Source of the DNA: Ganoderma boninense
Taxonomy: Eukaryota > Basidiomycota > Agaricomycetes > Polyporales > Polyporaceae
DNA length: 64,000 nucleotides
Assembly (NCBI GenBank): GCA_002900995.3
Contig: CM035305.1
Location: 248,001-312,000 of the forward strand
Reading direction: 5' to 3'
Position numbers and translations under genes: made by a program. Shown piece after piece: positions 33,540 through 45,449 of this stretch (its first letter is position 1; each line of letters starts with the position of its first letter). The notes beneath the pieces were generated by a model, which saw only the letters and a list, made by a program, of their open reading frames with translations, searched no databases and had not been told where the DNA came from.

Positions 33540-35534
33540 CTATACCCCAATCCCACTCGCCCACTCCTTCACTACAACCCTATCTCCAACCTTTACAACA
33601 CCCTCTCCACCGACAACAGCATTACATCCAAAGCACGGTTTGTTCATCCGTGCAGGGTCCTTATTCCGACGAAACTTCAACAGCACCTTGTACGGGACAG
33701 CCGCGTCGCGCATCCCACTGACGGTGTCGACGTTCGGGAGCTAAAACATATCCACGACATCAGCTCCGAGTCATCGCGGCAGCCTGCGAAAAGCGAACAG
33801 AGAAAACGACGCACCAGGCATCGCGCGCATTTCGACACTAGCGTGAACGTGCGCGAGTCCTCGGAAGCGTCTCCGGCCGAGGGGTCAGCCTGAGATGGGT
33901 GGATGACGATTTGCCGCCACATGTCCTCCGCGAACGGCACCCCGGAGCCCTTGAACACGATGTTCGGGCGGAACCTGCCCCGTCGCCGCGCATTTCAGCA
34001 TCAGCATTGCGGCCACGACACTAACACTAAGAACACCACAGCGCGCGGGTCGCGGCAGCCCACAGCGCTGAAGCCCTAGTACTCACCGCTCGATCTTGAC
34101 GTCGCCCGTGCGCCAGCGCGCGCGGTCAAGCTGCCCGATCCGCGCCTCGGGGCTCTCGCTCGCGGCGTACGCGCCGACGACGCGGGCGACCTCCCCCAGG
34201 CTCTCCTCGCCCGCGACGAGGAACGGGTAGCCGTCCTGGAAGACCGCGGACGCCCTGAGGGCCGGGAACGCGTGCGTGGGCGGGCACGGGCGCACGCGCG
34301 GGCCCTTCATCACGAGGTGCACGGGCTGCCCGAAGTACTGCGAGAGGACCGCGGAGGGCGTGCGCCCCGCGCCGTCGAGGGTGGAGCAGACGTAGCCCTG
34401 CACTTGCATGACCTTGAACATGGTGCACTCGTCGATGCTAGGGAGGGCGGGCAAGTATAACTGAGTCAGCGTCGTGAGCACGAGGGCCGGCGCTGGGAGG
34501 TGATGGCGTACATGGGCCAGGTGGCGAGGATGTCTGGGGTGGGGTTCAGAGGGACGGAGAACATCTCGCAGCCTGAGTCCTCCGGGAACGAAACGACTAA
34601 CTGCCCGCCGTAGGGCGACGCAGAGTCGGGTTCTATGCGGGGCGTGATGAGGACCATCTGTAAGGTGACGTTTCAGCGGGAAACTCTCGCGCGCGACGCC
34701 AGCGCATGATGTTGACCTTGGCCACTTCTCTGGCGGTGATGACCGCATGCGACTCTTGCTCGATAATACACCACTTTCTATCATTCTGGGTGCGGAAGGA
34801 CACGTCAGTCACGATGTCGAGTGATTATGTATAAAGGGCAGGACAGGACACTGAGCGCGGGAGGTGCTTCTCGCGCGCTCGGGCAATGCCAATGACTCAG
34901 GAGAGGTTGGCTCCGCTGGCCGAAGAGACGAGCAGCGGGCATACTTACTTCAAGGCCTTCCGGGGTATATCGCGACGACTCTACAGACGTTCCACGACAG
35001 CTCTGAAAATGCACGATTAGCAACCGCAACATTGTGTGTCAAAAGCCGGGTCCCTGGACCCACCTTGATTGGATGGACGAGGATCTTGGAGACCCTGACG
35101 TCGCCCACGTCGAACGGCACCGACAGCTCGCGCTCGAACGCGAATCCGTTCACGACGCCGCTGTTAGTGGTATTGCTATTCCTCGGTGGTGGCAGGTCAT
35201 CCTTCAGCAGCTCGGGGGGACAAGTACTAGGAGTCCTCCCGTTCAATGCTGTGACGGACGCGGCCCCTAACTTGCTGCGAAGCGACCGCCGGACGAGCGA
35301 CCACAGGAAGCCGGTGAGGGCGACGAGGGCGACCGAGAGCGTCCATGTTCGGGTGGACGGGGACTGGAACGACCAGTGTGCTATGACGTCGACGTCGAGC
35401 GAGGAAAAGACCATGGCCGAGAATAAGCTAACCGTGGGCGGCTGTGCCGCGTCCAATGTACAGTCATCAACCGCCCAACGTAACGCCGAATTGAATTTTT
35501 GAGCTTTCTCCCTCATTTCTGCAGCTATTGCCAT
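33540..35534 (-). CDS. MOSC domain protein (mARC/YcbX-like), N-terminally membrane-anchored
   Basis: Seven exons: 35534-35064, 35002-34949, 34785-34717, 34657-34512, 34437-34087, 33974-33815, 33740-33540; phases close to 483 aa. A second in-frame ATG at 35414 in GCCATGG context would give 443 aa and is perhaps the better start. A transmembrane helix (TLSVALVALTGFLWSLV) lies near the N-terminus. The MOSC N-terminal barrel follows: VRVSKILVHPIKSCRGTS, then NDRKWCIIEQESHAVITARE. The MOSC domain proper has RPNIVFKGSGVPFAEDMW and ends with a conserved cysteine block (ARMNKPCFGCNAV). MOSC proteins bind sulfurated molybdenum cofactor; mARC-type enzymes reduce N-hydroxylated compounds at membranes. 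Cofactor use here is inferred from family. Confidence 0.88.
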
Positions 35535-35544
35535 GATTATAGTG

Positions 35545-35955
35545 TCAAATTGTAGCTACTGTTAATCTGAATGCATTGAAATCAACTATGTGTTGCGATT
35601 TCATGAAACGTAGGCTTGATTGTCCGAACGTTCTTTTAGCGCTTAAGGACACTTTCCCACCTGATGTAACACCTTGGCTCAAATTCGTTGTGCAGCACTG
35701 TGTATGTCCGGGAAAAAGCTCATTATAATTATTAAAACAAGGGACATTTAGTACGCAAAGTTTTATACTATGGTGTGATGATTTGAATGAAGCATAGGCG
35801 AAATATTCATAGAGAGTAGTAGGTACATATTTCGCACAGTCAAATCTACATGGTTCTCCAATGTTTACAGCAAGATTTTGTGGGGTTGAATGAACTTTTG
35901 TTGGTCCATATTTTGCACATAGTTTAGAGACAACATACGGAATATGTTGCGACAA
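35545..35955 (-). pseudogene. AT-rich open frame without start codon, possible foreign gene fragment
   Basis: A minus-strand frame runs 136 codons from 35955 to a TGA at 35545 with no ATG except close to its end. A stop lies just upstream. The composition is visibly AT-rich, unlike the GC-rich neighbours, and codons end mostly in A or T. So long an open run in AT-rich DNA is unlikely by chance. The translation (KYGPTKVHSTPQNLAVNIGE, CRFDCAKYVPTTLYEYFAYA) matches no family I recognise. A fragment inserted from a viral, organellar or other AT-rich source is possible. It abuts the promoter side of the MOSC gene. Confidence 0.4.
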
Positions 35956-36639
35956 AAATCAGGGGGAAAGCTTCACTCCTTGTCGAGATATAGACAAAAT
36001 GTTACACTAGATGGAGGTGTTACGTCAGCCGGTTGATGACTGTACTCGTAATAAGCGCCCTTCAGACGCTTCCGTCTGGGCCGGTGACAATGGGGTTCAT
36101 ACAAGCGCATTCTCTACCCTTTCCCATCTCATACGCCTTCTCCATTGCTTCTTCCCCCTCACCTTGCTTATCTGCAATGATCGTCTCACCCCGCAGTAGT
36201 TTGCAATCCTCACCTTCCCATTGGTCCGGCGAGGTACCTACTTTACCTAGCTTACCTGAGCTATTTTTATAGCGTAGTCGGTTCCAGCAAATCAGTTCTC
36301 AGTTCTCCGCCGAGAGAGTATCCCGAGATTATCTGTAGTCCGACGACCCTCGGACGAGGGGCTCCCGGTCATTCGCAATATTTACGGTAAAATAAAGGTA
36401 TGTTCTAATGCGCCCTCTTTAGGAGGGTCAAAAATGTATATGATACTGATACAGATGATGAGTAGGTTCAACGGTGAAAGCAACCTTTGGGAACCCCCAA
36501 CTTGAATCCTTGTTGCTAGATCTCCCAGTCCAGCCTGCGGCCAGTGCGTCGGGACCCTCAGGCTCAGGATCTCATGTAGTACTATGTAGTACCGCAGGGC
36601 GTTAATAGGAAGAATACCACAAAGATACAGAGAGACCCG
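35956..36639. other. Intergenic region
   Basis: Moderately AT-rich sequence, with a short palindrome-like CCTCGGACGAGGGG near 36351 and two AATAAA-like motifs. No gene seen. It includes the 3' flank of the F-box gene. Confidence 0.5.
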
Positions 36640-38636
36640 CTACCCGTGCATCCCCCCAAACGGGTCCGCACGGTCCCAGTGCGTCGTATGGCTCTGAAAC
36701 ACACCCAATCACGATGATCAGCGCAAGTCTGCATCGCAGGAAACACCAAAACTGCTGCTAGGACGAATTTGGGCTTACCGCTTCGTCCGCGAACACGCCG
36801 AGGTCCTCCCTCGCGATAATCGCCTCCGCGACGTCCCCGTGCAGCTCCACGAGCTCCCTCCAAGCCCCCCAGCTGGTTGCGCCACCAGGCTCTGCGTCTC
36901 GACCTTCCGCTTCAACACTGGCGTCATCCATTCTACTACCATTGCCACTGTGGACGACGCGCCATGCCCGCGCCGCGCACCAGCGCTCGACGAGGCGGTG
37001 CGGACACCCCTCGCCGACCCACGCGCTGACCGTCAGGAAGCAGTAGCGCAGCGCCGGGAGCTCGTCCGCGAGCGCGGCGGCCACCGCGGCGAACGGGAAC
37101 GACGCGGGGCGCAGGTCCGCGAGCAGCCCGTCCTGCAGGATCGTGTGCTTGCGCTCGGACTCGGGCTCGGAGGCGGGCGCGGGAGGCGACCACGCCTCGC
37201 AGTGGAAGACGAGGCGCAGGTGCGTGAGGGCGCGCAGGCCGTGCTGGAGGGCGGGGAGGACCGAGTACGGCTACAGGATGGCAGCGGCAGCGGGAACCCG
37301 CCCGTGAGCGCGTCAGCATGCGAAGATGAAGATGGCACTACTGTACGTAGTACGCAGCAGGCGGCGGGCCACTCACCCAGAGGTCGTCCCAGCGCATCGC
37401 GCAGACAGGCTTGCGGTCCCCACAGCGCGTGTACTCGTGCTTGATGCACAGCGCCAGGTGCGTCAGCGCCGCGGCCGCCCCGGGCGGGATCAGCCCCTCG
37501 TACTCGACGCCCACGAGCCCCACGGGGCCCAGCACGTACTGGAGCGCCAGGCGCGCGGGCGGGTGTGCACGGAGGGACGCGACGAGGCAGGGGCCGCGGT
37601 CGTCGGAGGGCGGGGACGCGGGGAGGACGGTGAGGCGGATCGGGCAGCGGAGGTTCAGGACGAAGAGGGTTTGGGCGTCGCAGACGAGCCGTGTGAGCCC
37701 CCGGGGGAAGCTGGGGTGCGTGTCTTGGGTTGCGGTGTTGTGCGCTCGGGCGGCGAGGAGGAAGGGGGGGATCGAGGAAGAGGAAGAGGAGGAGTAGTCG
37801 TCATCGGGGTCGGCGTCGGCGTCGTCGTAGCCAAAGCTGGTGAGGTGGAGCGTCCCGTCGAGGTGCGGGAAGAGCTGCAGGAGCAGGGCAAGGTCTGGGG
37901 GGCACGTGAGACAGTGCAGGGTGAGAGAGCGCAGGGCGTGGAACTGGATGACCGTCGGCGAGGACTTCGGAAGAGCGCCCGTCAGTCGTACATGCGAGTT
38001 CATTATTGAGAGGCTCTCGAGGGAGTGCGCGAAGGGCGAGAGGGCGGCGCTGAAGGAGCCTGGGGTCCACTCGGGAGAGTCTGTGTGGTGTATGCACCGG
38101 AGTGCAAGCTTTGTGAGGGGCGCGCCGCGCACGGCGTTGATAAAGTCCGCCTTGTTCGTATGGCCGGCGTTCGCGCGGCTGGAGACCACCAGTTCTCGCA
38201 AAGTAGCGAGCGAGCCGACGGCCGCAGACACCCTGGGGTCGTCCAGGTATCCCAGTTTCTGGCCGTCGGAAAGGAGCTGGAGAGACCTGAGGGAGGGCGC
38301 GTGCTCCAGAATCGCGAGGAGGCAATCGATGGCCCGCTCCCTGCATGACGGACGGGCCTCGTTCTGGGCGATGCAGATTCTGAGCGCGGTGACGTGAGGG
38401 AGGCGGCTTGCGGGATTGGCGAATACGAAGTCGTGGAACTTGAGGATGGTGTCGGTGTTCTCCAGAAAGACAGGACGATTCCTGAGCAGGCTGCGGATGG
38501 CGAGAGGGTGCAGAGAAGAACATGCGAGGGATAGTGACAGCAGATCGGAGTAGTCTGTCAAATATGCAAAGATGTTGTCGAAGACGTCGAAATCGAGAGA
38601 AGGCGACCGAGGATGCGGCTCAAAGCGATCCTCCAT
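36640..38636 (-). CDS. F-box protein, 601 aa
   Basis: Three exons: 38636-37377, 37270-36779, 36693-36640; phases close to 602 codons. The first ATG gives MEDRFEPHPRSPSLDFDVFD, and residues ~14-55 (LDFDVFDNIFAYLTDYSDLL through LACSSLHPLAIRSLL) fit an F-box, the Skp1-binding helix bundle of SCF ubiquitin ligases. The rest is leucine-rich and irregular (LRSLQLLSD, ATLRELVVSS, LESLSIMNS, ALRSLTLHCLTC), like the degenerate leucine-rich-repeat substrate arms of the large Agaricomycete F-box family. An acidic/Ser run (DADADPDDDYSSSSSSS) interrupts it. The last exon encodes SHTTHWDRADPFGGMHG. The substrate is unknown. Confidence 0.8.
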
Positions 38637-39293
38637 GGCAATAACAACAGCGATCTGCAATGAGCGGGCCCGGAGGGGCTTCAAGGAGCGGAATTAATGG
38701 GGGAGAGCAGGATTCTGCAATGCGCACTTACTCAGGTATATGAGCACCGCTATCGTGGCAGAGTGAATAGGATCGTGGTGGTTCTGGTTCAAGTTCAAAC
38801 GAGAGGCAAGTCAGAGTCATTGACTGGGAACATACCATTCTAACATATCGGCATTCTCCGGTCCTTCAAGTGAGCCAGGATCTCTTCAGAGCCTGAGACA
38901 GCGGAGTCCGGGATATGATTGAGCACCAAAACACACTGTGGTCTGGTATATGTGCCCAGAGATACCACGCTGGCGATCGGCGGTTTGCCTTGCATTAGCG
39001 TGTCTGGAGAACTTCAGCCAAATGCTGCATTATAGAAGTCGGGTAGCCGCCAAGAGAAGAACATCAAGGTTTACGCTAGCGGGCGGTCGAACAGTATCTG
39101 TTATTCAGTGTGAGCCTACGGCTCGGAGGACGAACACTTGCGAAGGCATGTTTGCCTACTTGCGGCGAGGAGCACACAATGCATTGCAGCCATATGATAC
39201 GATAGCGCATCGACGCATTCATCCTCCAAATGTTTTACAAAGAGCACACGGCAGACTTCTTAGCTTACAAGTTATCGTTTCCCCAGGTGTGGA
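38637..39293. other. Intergenic region
   Basis: It holds the upstream region of the F-box gene and the 3' flank of the Pin1 gene. Short open frames only; no motif recognised. Confidence 0.55.
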
Positions 39294-39956
39294 TCATGCC
39301 GTACGGAGGATGATGTGAACCCCGCTGTCGGTGGAAATGATGTCACTGATCTCGTCGACCTGGAGCGCGTACGTCGCGTCCTCAAAGGGCTTCTGCATCT
39401 GGCCCTGCGGTTCATGGAGGGTGCATAAACAGGGGAGCTCCAGGCCCATACGGGACAAGAGATGAGGACGCACCGGCTTGAAGTAACCAAGGTCGCCGCG
39501 GTGGGAGTGCGAGCTGCAGTCGCTGTGGAGTTCAGCGAGCTCGCCGAACTTCTGCGCAGAGCTGCCGATCTCGTCACGGTAGCCGGACAGGATTTTGATG
39601 GCCTCGTCCTTGGTGCGTGTGATTTCAGGCTACCGAGATGCACACGTTGAGGAGCGGGAAGAAACATGAGGGCGATGCGGGGCGTACCTCCTTCCAGCTG
39701 CTCGGCCGCCGGCTGTCTCTGTGTTTGACGAGAAGGTGGCTGGCGCGAACCTGAGGTGGGCGATTGAGGTATTGTGCACCGGGGAGAGCCTTGATCTCCT
39801 CTTGAGTGAGGTCTGCGGGAGGATCCCAGACAGACTCCTTCGTGTCCTTGTTGTAGTAGTACACGACACCCCGCGAGGACGATAGGCGAATTTCCCAGTT
39901 GGCCTGTCCCATCGAAATCAGACATAGCAATCTTGCAACAGAGTGTGCCATACCAT
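39294..39956 (-). CDS. ESS1: Pin1/Ess1-type peptidyl-prolyl cis-trans isomerase, about 161 aa
   Basis: Exons: 39956-39954 (ATG only), 39903-39688, 39629-39474, 39404-39294; phases close. If the ATG at 39912 is used instead, the protein is 163 aa and the first intron disappears. The N-terminus is a WW domain (WEIRLSSSRGVVYYYN, then WDPP). The parvulin domain follows: ASHLLVKHRDSRRPSSW, then HSDCSSHSHRGDLGYF and DIISTDSGVHIILRT. The arginine pair after HR provides the phosphate pocket of phospho-Ser/Thr-Pro isomerases. In yeast Ess1 acts on the RNA polymerase II C-terminal repeat in the nucleus; that role is inferred. It is divergent from the proteasome gene. Confidence 0.92.
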
Positions 39957-40237
39957 GGTAGAAGAGTGGATTGTGTGGAGAATATATGAGGAAGAGGATG
40001 TGTTCGATGTGGTTCGAGTTGAGCTGATCTAGGCGCGCAAATAGCAAGCGATTATCTTCGGCCCGCTCGTTGTTTTCCGGACCGGAGACGCCGCCGTGAT
40101 GCTCTGTCACGGATGCGTCACGCGATGGACGCGACGCGCGTTCAGCGCCAAAGACATTACGCGTTCTCCTCGAGTCTGAGCCAAGGTCCTGCTTCCTCCT
40201 CTCCCCGTTCTCCTTTACCACCTCTGCCCCCTTCGAA
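39957..40237. promoter_or_regulatory. Shared divergent promoter region of Pin1 and proteasome alpha-5
   Basis: Only 281 bases separate the two start codons, so both promoters must lie here or overlap. A CpG-rich core (about 40060-40160) contains CACGGATGCGTCACGCGATG. I do not see the yeast proteasome element GGTGGCAAA. Confidence 0.6.
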
Positions 40238-41293
40238 ATGTTCTTGACCCGCTCGGAATATGGTATGCACAGCGATAGTCGAATTATCACTCCAATGTAT
40301 CTGACAACCGGCAAGATCGCGGTGTGAACACCTTCTCCCCAGAAGGACGTCTCTTCCAAGGTATGAGTTCACCTCGATCTTCTTGCTCAGGACATTAACC
40401 CAGTCTCTTCTTAGTCGAATATGCCATCGAGGCCATCAAGGTGACTATATGCGTGGCGAATGACCTCTCCCGACCGCGCTCACACTTTCACCGTCCCCCA
40501 GCTCGGCTCGACGACCGTCGGCGTCCGCACACCCGAAGGCGTCGTCCTCGGCGTCGAGAAGCGCGTCCAGTCCCCCCTCCTCGAGTCCTCCTCCATCGAG
40601 AAGATCATGGAGATCGACCGCCACCTCGGCTGCGCCATGTCCGGCCTCACCGCCGACGCCCGCACCATGATCGACCACGCCCGGGTCACGTCCCAGAACC
40701 ACGCCTTCACCTACGACGAGCGCATCAAGGTCGAGAGTGTTACGCAAGCGGTGTGCGACCTCGCGCTGCGATTTGGGGAGAGCGTGCATGACGAGGACGC
40801 GATGATGAGTCGGCCGTTTGGTGTCGCGCTCTTGATTGCCGGGATCGACGAGCTTGGGCCACAATTGTGAGTACGGGGAACGCTCTTTTGCACGAGATAA
40901 GTGTTGATCGGCGACTTGGGATAGGTTCCACACGGATCCCTCTGGTACGTTCGTGCGGTATGATGCAAAGGCGATCGGGTCTGGTTCGGAGGCGGCGCAG
41001 AGTGAATTGCAGGACAAGTGGCATAAGGTGCGTCGTCCTCTTCTCGATTTCAGGACATATCACGAACAGGACACCGCAGCAAATGACACTGCAGGAGGCT
41101 CAAATACTTGTCCTCCGGGTACTGAAGCAGGTCATGGAGGAGAAGCTCGATCACCATAACGTACAGCTCGCGCAGGTACGTCATGCGACTTGCAGGGTCC
41201 CTCTACCGCTCACCTTAAGCTTAGGTTTTGCCGGCGACCGGGTTCGAGATTCTAGACGAAGTAAGGCTAAAAGAGATCATTGACGTTATGTAG
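40238..41293 (+). CDS. PUP2: 20S proteasome subunit alpha type 5, 242 aa
   Basis: Seven exons: 40238-40262, 40316-40360, 40415-40440, 40502-40866, 40925-41027, 41080-41175, 41225-41293. The length equals the family norm (about 241 aa). The alpha-subunit N-terminal signature is complete across three exons: [20 protein letters not shown] followed by [12 protein letters not shown]. The core [20 protein letters not shown] and the downstream TPEG/SPLLE and [16 protein letters not shown] blocks are those of alpha-5 (yeast Pup2, human PSMA5), not of other alpha subunits. It forms part of the outer alpha ring that gates entry to the protease chamber. It ends [11 protein letters not shown]. The first three exons are very short, as is common in basidiomycete housekeeping genes. 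Confidence 0.95.
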
Positions 41294-41930
41294 TGGCCCG
41301 GACATGGAAACTGTTGCTATCATCGCTGTACCAATACGCAATATCTCTCGTTGTATGCTTTGGCTTTTTCGTCTCCGTCCAGAACCGAAGCAAGACGGCC
41401 AGAGTCACTCCTACACGGACCCGCCCGTGAGCCTTACCGGTCTCAATCATTTACCGTATGTTCCCCCAGGTTCAGCCCCTGCGTAAGGCTGCGGCGCTGC
41501 CGTGTCTCATTGAGCAGGGACCATCTGCCCATGGTTTCAGTTGGGGTGAAATGGACTTCTTTTGAAAGAAAGGAATGATACAACATGCGCAGTTGCCAGT
41601 GGGCCTCAGGTTACGGTCACGGGGTAAGGGAGGATGTCGAATGCAGGGTCTGCCGACCTGAAGCCTCCCGGTGCTCAAATGATTGAATGGAGGAGAATGA
41701 AAGGCCACATAGTTACTAGTAGGCTTTATAAGCTCTATAAGAGAACTTAAGGAGAGCATTTAAATGTGTTCCTAATGAGGACCCTGTTTCTAATATTGGG
41801 TCAAGAAAGACCCTGGGTAGCTACGGTACCTTGCCTCCTGCCTCCATCCCACTCGGACTTCTTGCACATTTCTCTCCCCAGCGAGACGGCCACACTAGAG
41901 GAAGCTCCAGAGATCCACTTGGAGCAACAT
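41294..41930. other. Intergenic region
   Basis: It lies between the proteasome gene and Dus2, both on the plus strand, so it should hold a terminator and the Dus2 promoter. It includes an AT-rich run with TTTATAAGCTCTATAAGAG near 41730 that could be a TATA region. No gene seen. Confidence 0.55.
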
Positions 41931-43530
41931 ATGCTCAGGTTTCATCTCAACGTTCTGCGAATTTTCCGCCCACTCACCTCGAGAGGCTTTACCAGTATGT
42001 CTCGCCGCTCGCACCCATCTTCTCCTGACTCCTCTCCCCGGGAGGCTAAAAGGCAAAAACTCGAATATGCGCCCTTGACGGCGGACGACTACAAGAATGG
42101 GCTCATGCTTGCCCCGATGGTGAGGTCTGGTGCATGTGAGTGCTGCAGCAGTCTTGGTCTCTGTGCTCTCGAGCTGAAAGCCTGACTTGCAGTGCCGACC
42201 CGTCTGTACGCCCTCAAACATGGTGCGAAGCTCGTATGGGGCCCAGAGACAGTTGACAAGGCCATCCTCCATACGACCCGAGTTGTCGATCGTGAGCTCT
42301 CATCTCCTCTGTCCCCCATCCTCCCCCGTTCACGTTTGTGTGGACACAGCCGTTACGGGCGTGGTCGCGTACCACGGCAAGTCCAAGCCCATCTTCACCT
42401 GCCACCCCGTCGAGAAGCCGTTCCTCATCTACCAGATCGGCTCCGCGGACCCCGAGCTCGCCGTGCAGGCCGCGCGGATGGTGCAGCAGGACGTCGCGGG
42501 CTTCGACCTCAACTGCGGCTGCCCGAAGCCGTTCTCGACGCACTCGGGCATGGGCGCCGCGCTCCTCTCCACCCCCGACCTCCTCTGCTCGATCTTGACT
42601 GCACTCAGGGAGGCGATGCCCCCCGAGATCGCGGTCTCGGCGAAGATCCGGCTCCTGCCGTCGCAGGAGGACACGCTGAAGCTCGTGGAGCGGATCGTGA
42701 ACACGGGCATCTCGTGCTTGACGGTGCATTGCCGGACGAGGAACATGCGGATGAGGGAGAAGGCGACGATTGAGCGGTTGAGGGAGATCGTGGACTTTGT
42801 GGAGAGGATGGGGAAGGGCGTCGCGGTTCTCGAGAACGGGGACTGCTTGGGGTACGAGGACTCGAAGCGCGTGCGTCAGGTCACAGGTGCGCCCACCCTT
42901 TCCTTGCAACATGAGTGTGGCTTGCTAATGCTGTTGTGGTCCTGGTAGGGGCACACTCAGTCATGATTGCTACTGCGGCAGAGTCAAATCCGACGTGCTT
43001 CTCACCGACACCGCTCAAAGACTTGGAGTTAACCTTCGTGCCTGGGTACATCCGCCTTGTGAGTAGCCACTATTCGTTCCTGCATGCATTCAGGCATGAA
43101 TTGCCTTGCCACTCAGGGCAAGTACCTGAACAACCACTGGACGTCCACCAAGTTCTGCGCGACGCAGTTCCAGGGAGCGCACGACAAGGCCCGGCGATCG
43201 GACCTCAAGACGCTTCGTGAGGCCATTGTACATGCAAAGAGCTACGAAGACATGGAGACGCACGTCGCGCCATGGACCGGCGAGCAGGAATTTACGGAGA
43301 TCGTGCAGGCGATTGAGAAGCGCGCCGGGCAGCGCGCGCCACCAATACCGCTGGAAGACGTCGTCATTGATACGCTCGCTGCGACGCAAGAGAACGAAGG
43401 GTTGAAGGCTACAGAGGACGTCCTCCCGTCTCAACCTTCCGCTCGAGATGAGGTAGCATCCGCATCATCGATTCTAGGCTTGCACATTCCTCCAGTTAGC
43501 AACAGTGGCGAGGCGATCTCCATTCAGTGA
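41931..43530 (+). CDS. DUS2: tRNA-dihydrouridine(20) synthase, Dus2-like, 454 aa (432 from inner start)
   Basis: Five exons: 41931-42135, 42193-42291, 42350-42886, 42949-43058, 43117-43530; phases close. Dus enzymes reduce uridine to dihydrouridine in the tRNA D-loop with FMN and NADPH; Dus2 acts at U20. The FMN-binding TIM barrel begins GLMLAPMVRSG, and FDLNCGCPKPFSTHSGMGAA holds the catalytic cysteine. VSAKIRL, LTVHCRTR and VAVLENGDC mark later strands. The N-terminus from ATG 41931 (MLRFHLNVLRIFRPLTSRGF) is acid-free and Arg-rich, like a mitochondrial presequence. A second ATG at 41997 starts MSRRSHPSSPDSSP and would give a cytosolic or nuclear form. The C-terminal 70 residues are low-complexity. 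Confidence 0.92.
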
Positions 43531-43883
43531 AAGTAGTTCATCTTCGTTGAAAGCACGCTATCCGCCACTGCCGCGCCAGCTCCTTGCGGTCGATATTCTA
43601 CAGCATTGAATAGTGTAATGAGCCCAGCCTTCACTGTATCAAATAGCACGACAACCCCCTTTTCCTACTGGAGCGCGAGAAGAGAGGTGAATAGTGTGCG
43701 CCATGCGCCCGGTGATGAAGTGCTAGAGCGCGCTGGTGGTGGAGCCGTGCTCATCGATCCGGGGGCCGAGAGCAACGTGCGCACCCACAACACAGCGCCG
43801 AGGTTCAAGCGGTTTTCCTCTTACCATCATCTAACCGCCATCCGCGACGCTCTCACTGCTCTCTTTCCTTCAACGCGGTCATC
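43531..43883. other. Intergenic region
   Basis: Short spacer holding the Dus2 3' flank and the inositol monophosphatase promoter. No gene or repeat seen. Confidence 0.6.
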
Positions 43884-45186
43884 ATGTCGACCCAGCTGTC
43901 TGACGCGGAGCTCCAGTCGATCCTCGACTTCACCGTCGGCCTCGCGCGGCGCGCAGGAGAGGTTATGCTGGAGGGCTCGGAGAAGATCCGCGAGTCCGGG
44001 GCTACAGACGAGAAGAAGAACTCGGTCGATCTCGTCACTGAGTACGATGTCAAGGTCGAACAGCTCGTCATCGGCGAGCTGACGAAGGCGTATCCGACGT
44101 TCAGATTGTGAATGCCTTCATCCCGTCCTGTACGCCGGCATGCTCACACCTCCCACCCAGCATCGGCGAAGAGACCTTCGCAGCGGGAGGTTACAAGCGA
44201 CCAGAGATGACGGATGAGCCCACATTCTGTGTTGACCCCATCGGTACGTCCTCGCCGAACTAGTTGCAGCCCACGCACTCCCACCTGCTCACGACCGCCA
44301 CAGACGGCACGACGAACTTCGTGCACGGCTTCCCGCACGCATGCATCTCGCTCGGACTCATCGTCGCCAAACGCCCCGTGCTCGGCGTGATCTACAACCC
44401 GTTCCTCGACCAGCTCTACACCGCGCGCAAGGGCCACGGCGCCTTCCTCTCGTCGCCACACTCGGCCCTCCCTGCGCTCGCGGCCCCGCGCCGCCTGCCC
44501 CTCGCACGTCCGCGCCCACTACCATCGCTCGGGCAGGGCCTGCTCGGGATCGAGTGGGGATCGGACCGCTCGCGCGAGATGGTCGACAAGAAAGGCGACT
44601 CGTTCAAGCGCCTTGCGGGCAACCCGGCCGAGGGCGTCGAGGGCGGGCGCATGGCGCACTCGCTGAGGAGTTACGGGAGCGCCGCGCTGAACTACGCGAT
44701 GGTCGCGCAGGGCGGGCTGGACTTGTACTGGGAGATCGGCTGCTGGTGCGTCTCTGCGCGTTTTGTAGAGCTCTCAGCTGACGCACGTCGGGACAGGCCA
44801 TGGGACATTTGCGCGGGGGCGATCATCGCACAAGAGGCGGGCGGGTTCGTGGCGGGCGGGCATGGTGCGCCGTTGGATAACGACGTGAACGAGGACGTGC
44901 TCTGGGGGCGCAAGTATATCGTCGTCCGCACGATTGGAGACACCGAGGTGCGTATCCGACTCACATATCCCCTCCGGCCGGACCCTTCTTCACCGATGGG
45001 GTCTGGTCGGATCCCTAGTACAGTTGCACGGAAGGTGTTGCATGCTGATGATATGTATCGCTGTGCATTTTCGCTGCTGTCATCCATGCCATCTTGGGGC
45101 ATTCATAGACGGAGAAGGGCGTTGACGCACAGAAGCGTATCATCCGAGAGATGTATGAGACTGTCGCGGACTTCGATCCGAAATAG
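43884..45186 (+). CDS. INM1: Inositol monophosphatase, 325 aa
   Basis: Five exons: 43884-44107, 44161-44243, 44304-44745, 44797-44947, 45109-45186; phases close to 326 codons. The enzyme removes phosphate from myo-inositol 1-phosphate in inositol synthesis and recycling, using Mg2+. All metal-site motifs are present: DLVTEYD, then IGEET, motif A split by an intron as VDPI|DGTTNFVHGFPHA, and motif B WPWDICAGAIIAQEAGG, with the metal-ligand aspartate. The protein is about 40-50 residues longer than bacterial relatives, mainly from a Pro/Arg-rich insert after GAFLSSP, as in other fungal homologs. It ends MYETVADFDPK. Probably cytosolic. Confidence 0.93.
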
Positions 45187-45449
45187 AGAGGCGACGGAAG
45201 GGGGGCGTGATGTACCGTGAGGCAAAAACTAGAAGCAGCACATAGACACATGTATCGATCACAAAGTACTAAGCCCGGAAGAGGATAGCAAGGACAGTCA
45301 CAATGAAAACTATATACAACAGATTCAGCGGAGAGTACAAAGGGACTTCGAGCTGGGAGCTGGCTGTGCACTCGACATTCTGATTGCTAGTAATACAACA
45401 CATGCGAGAATCCGGTCGATGGACAAATAGCTTGAAAAGTTGAATCACC

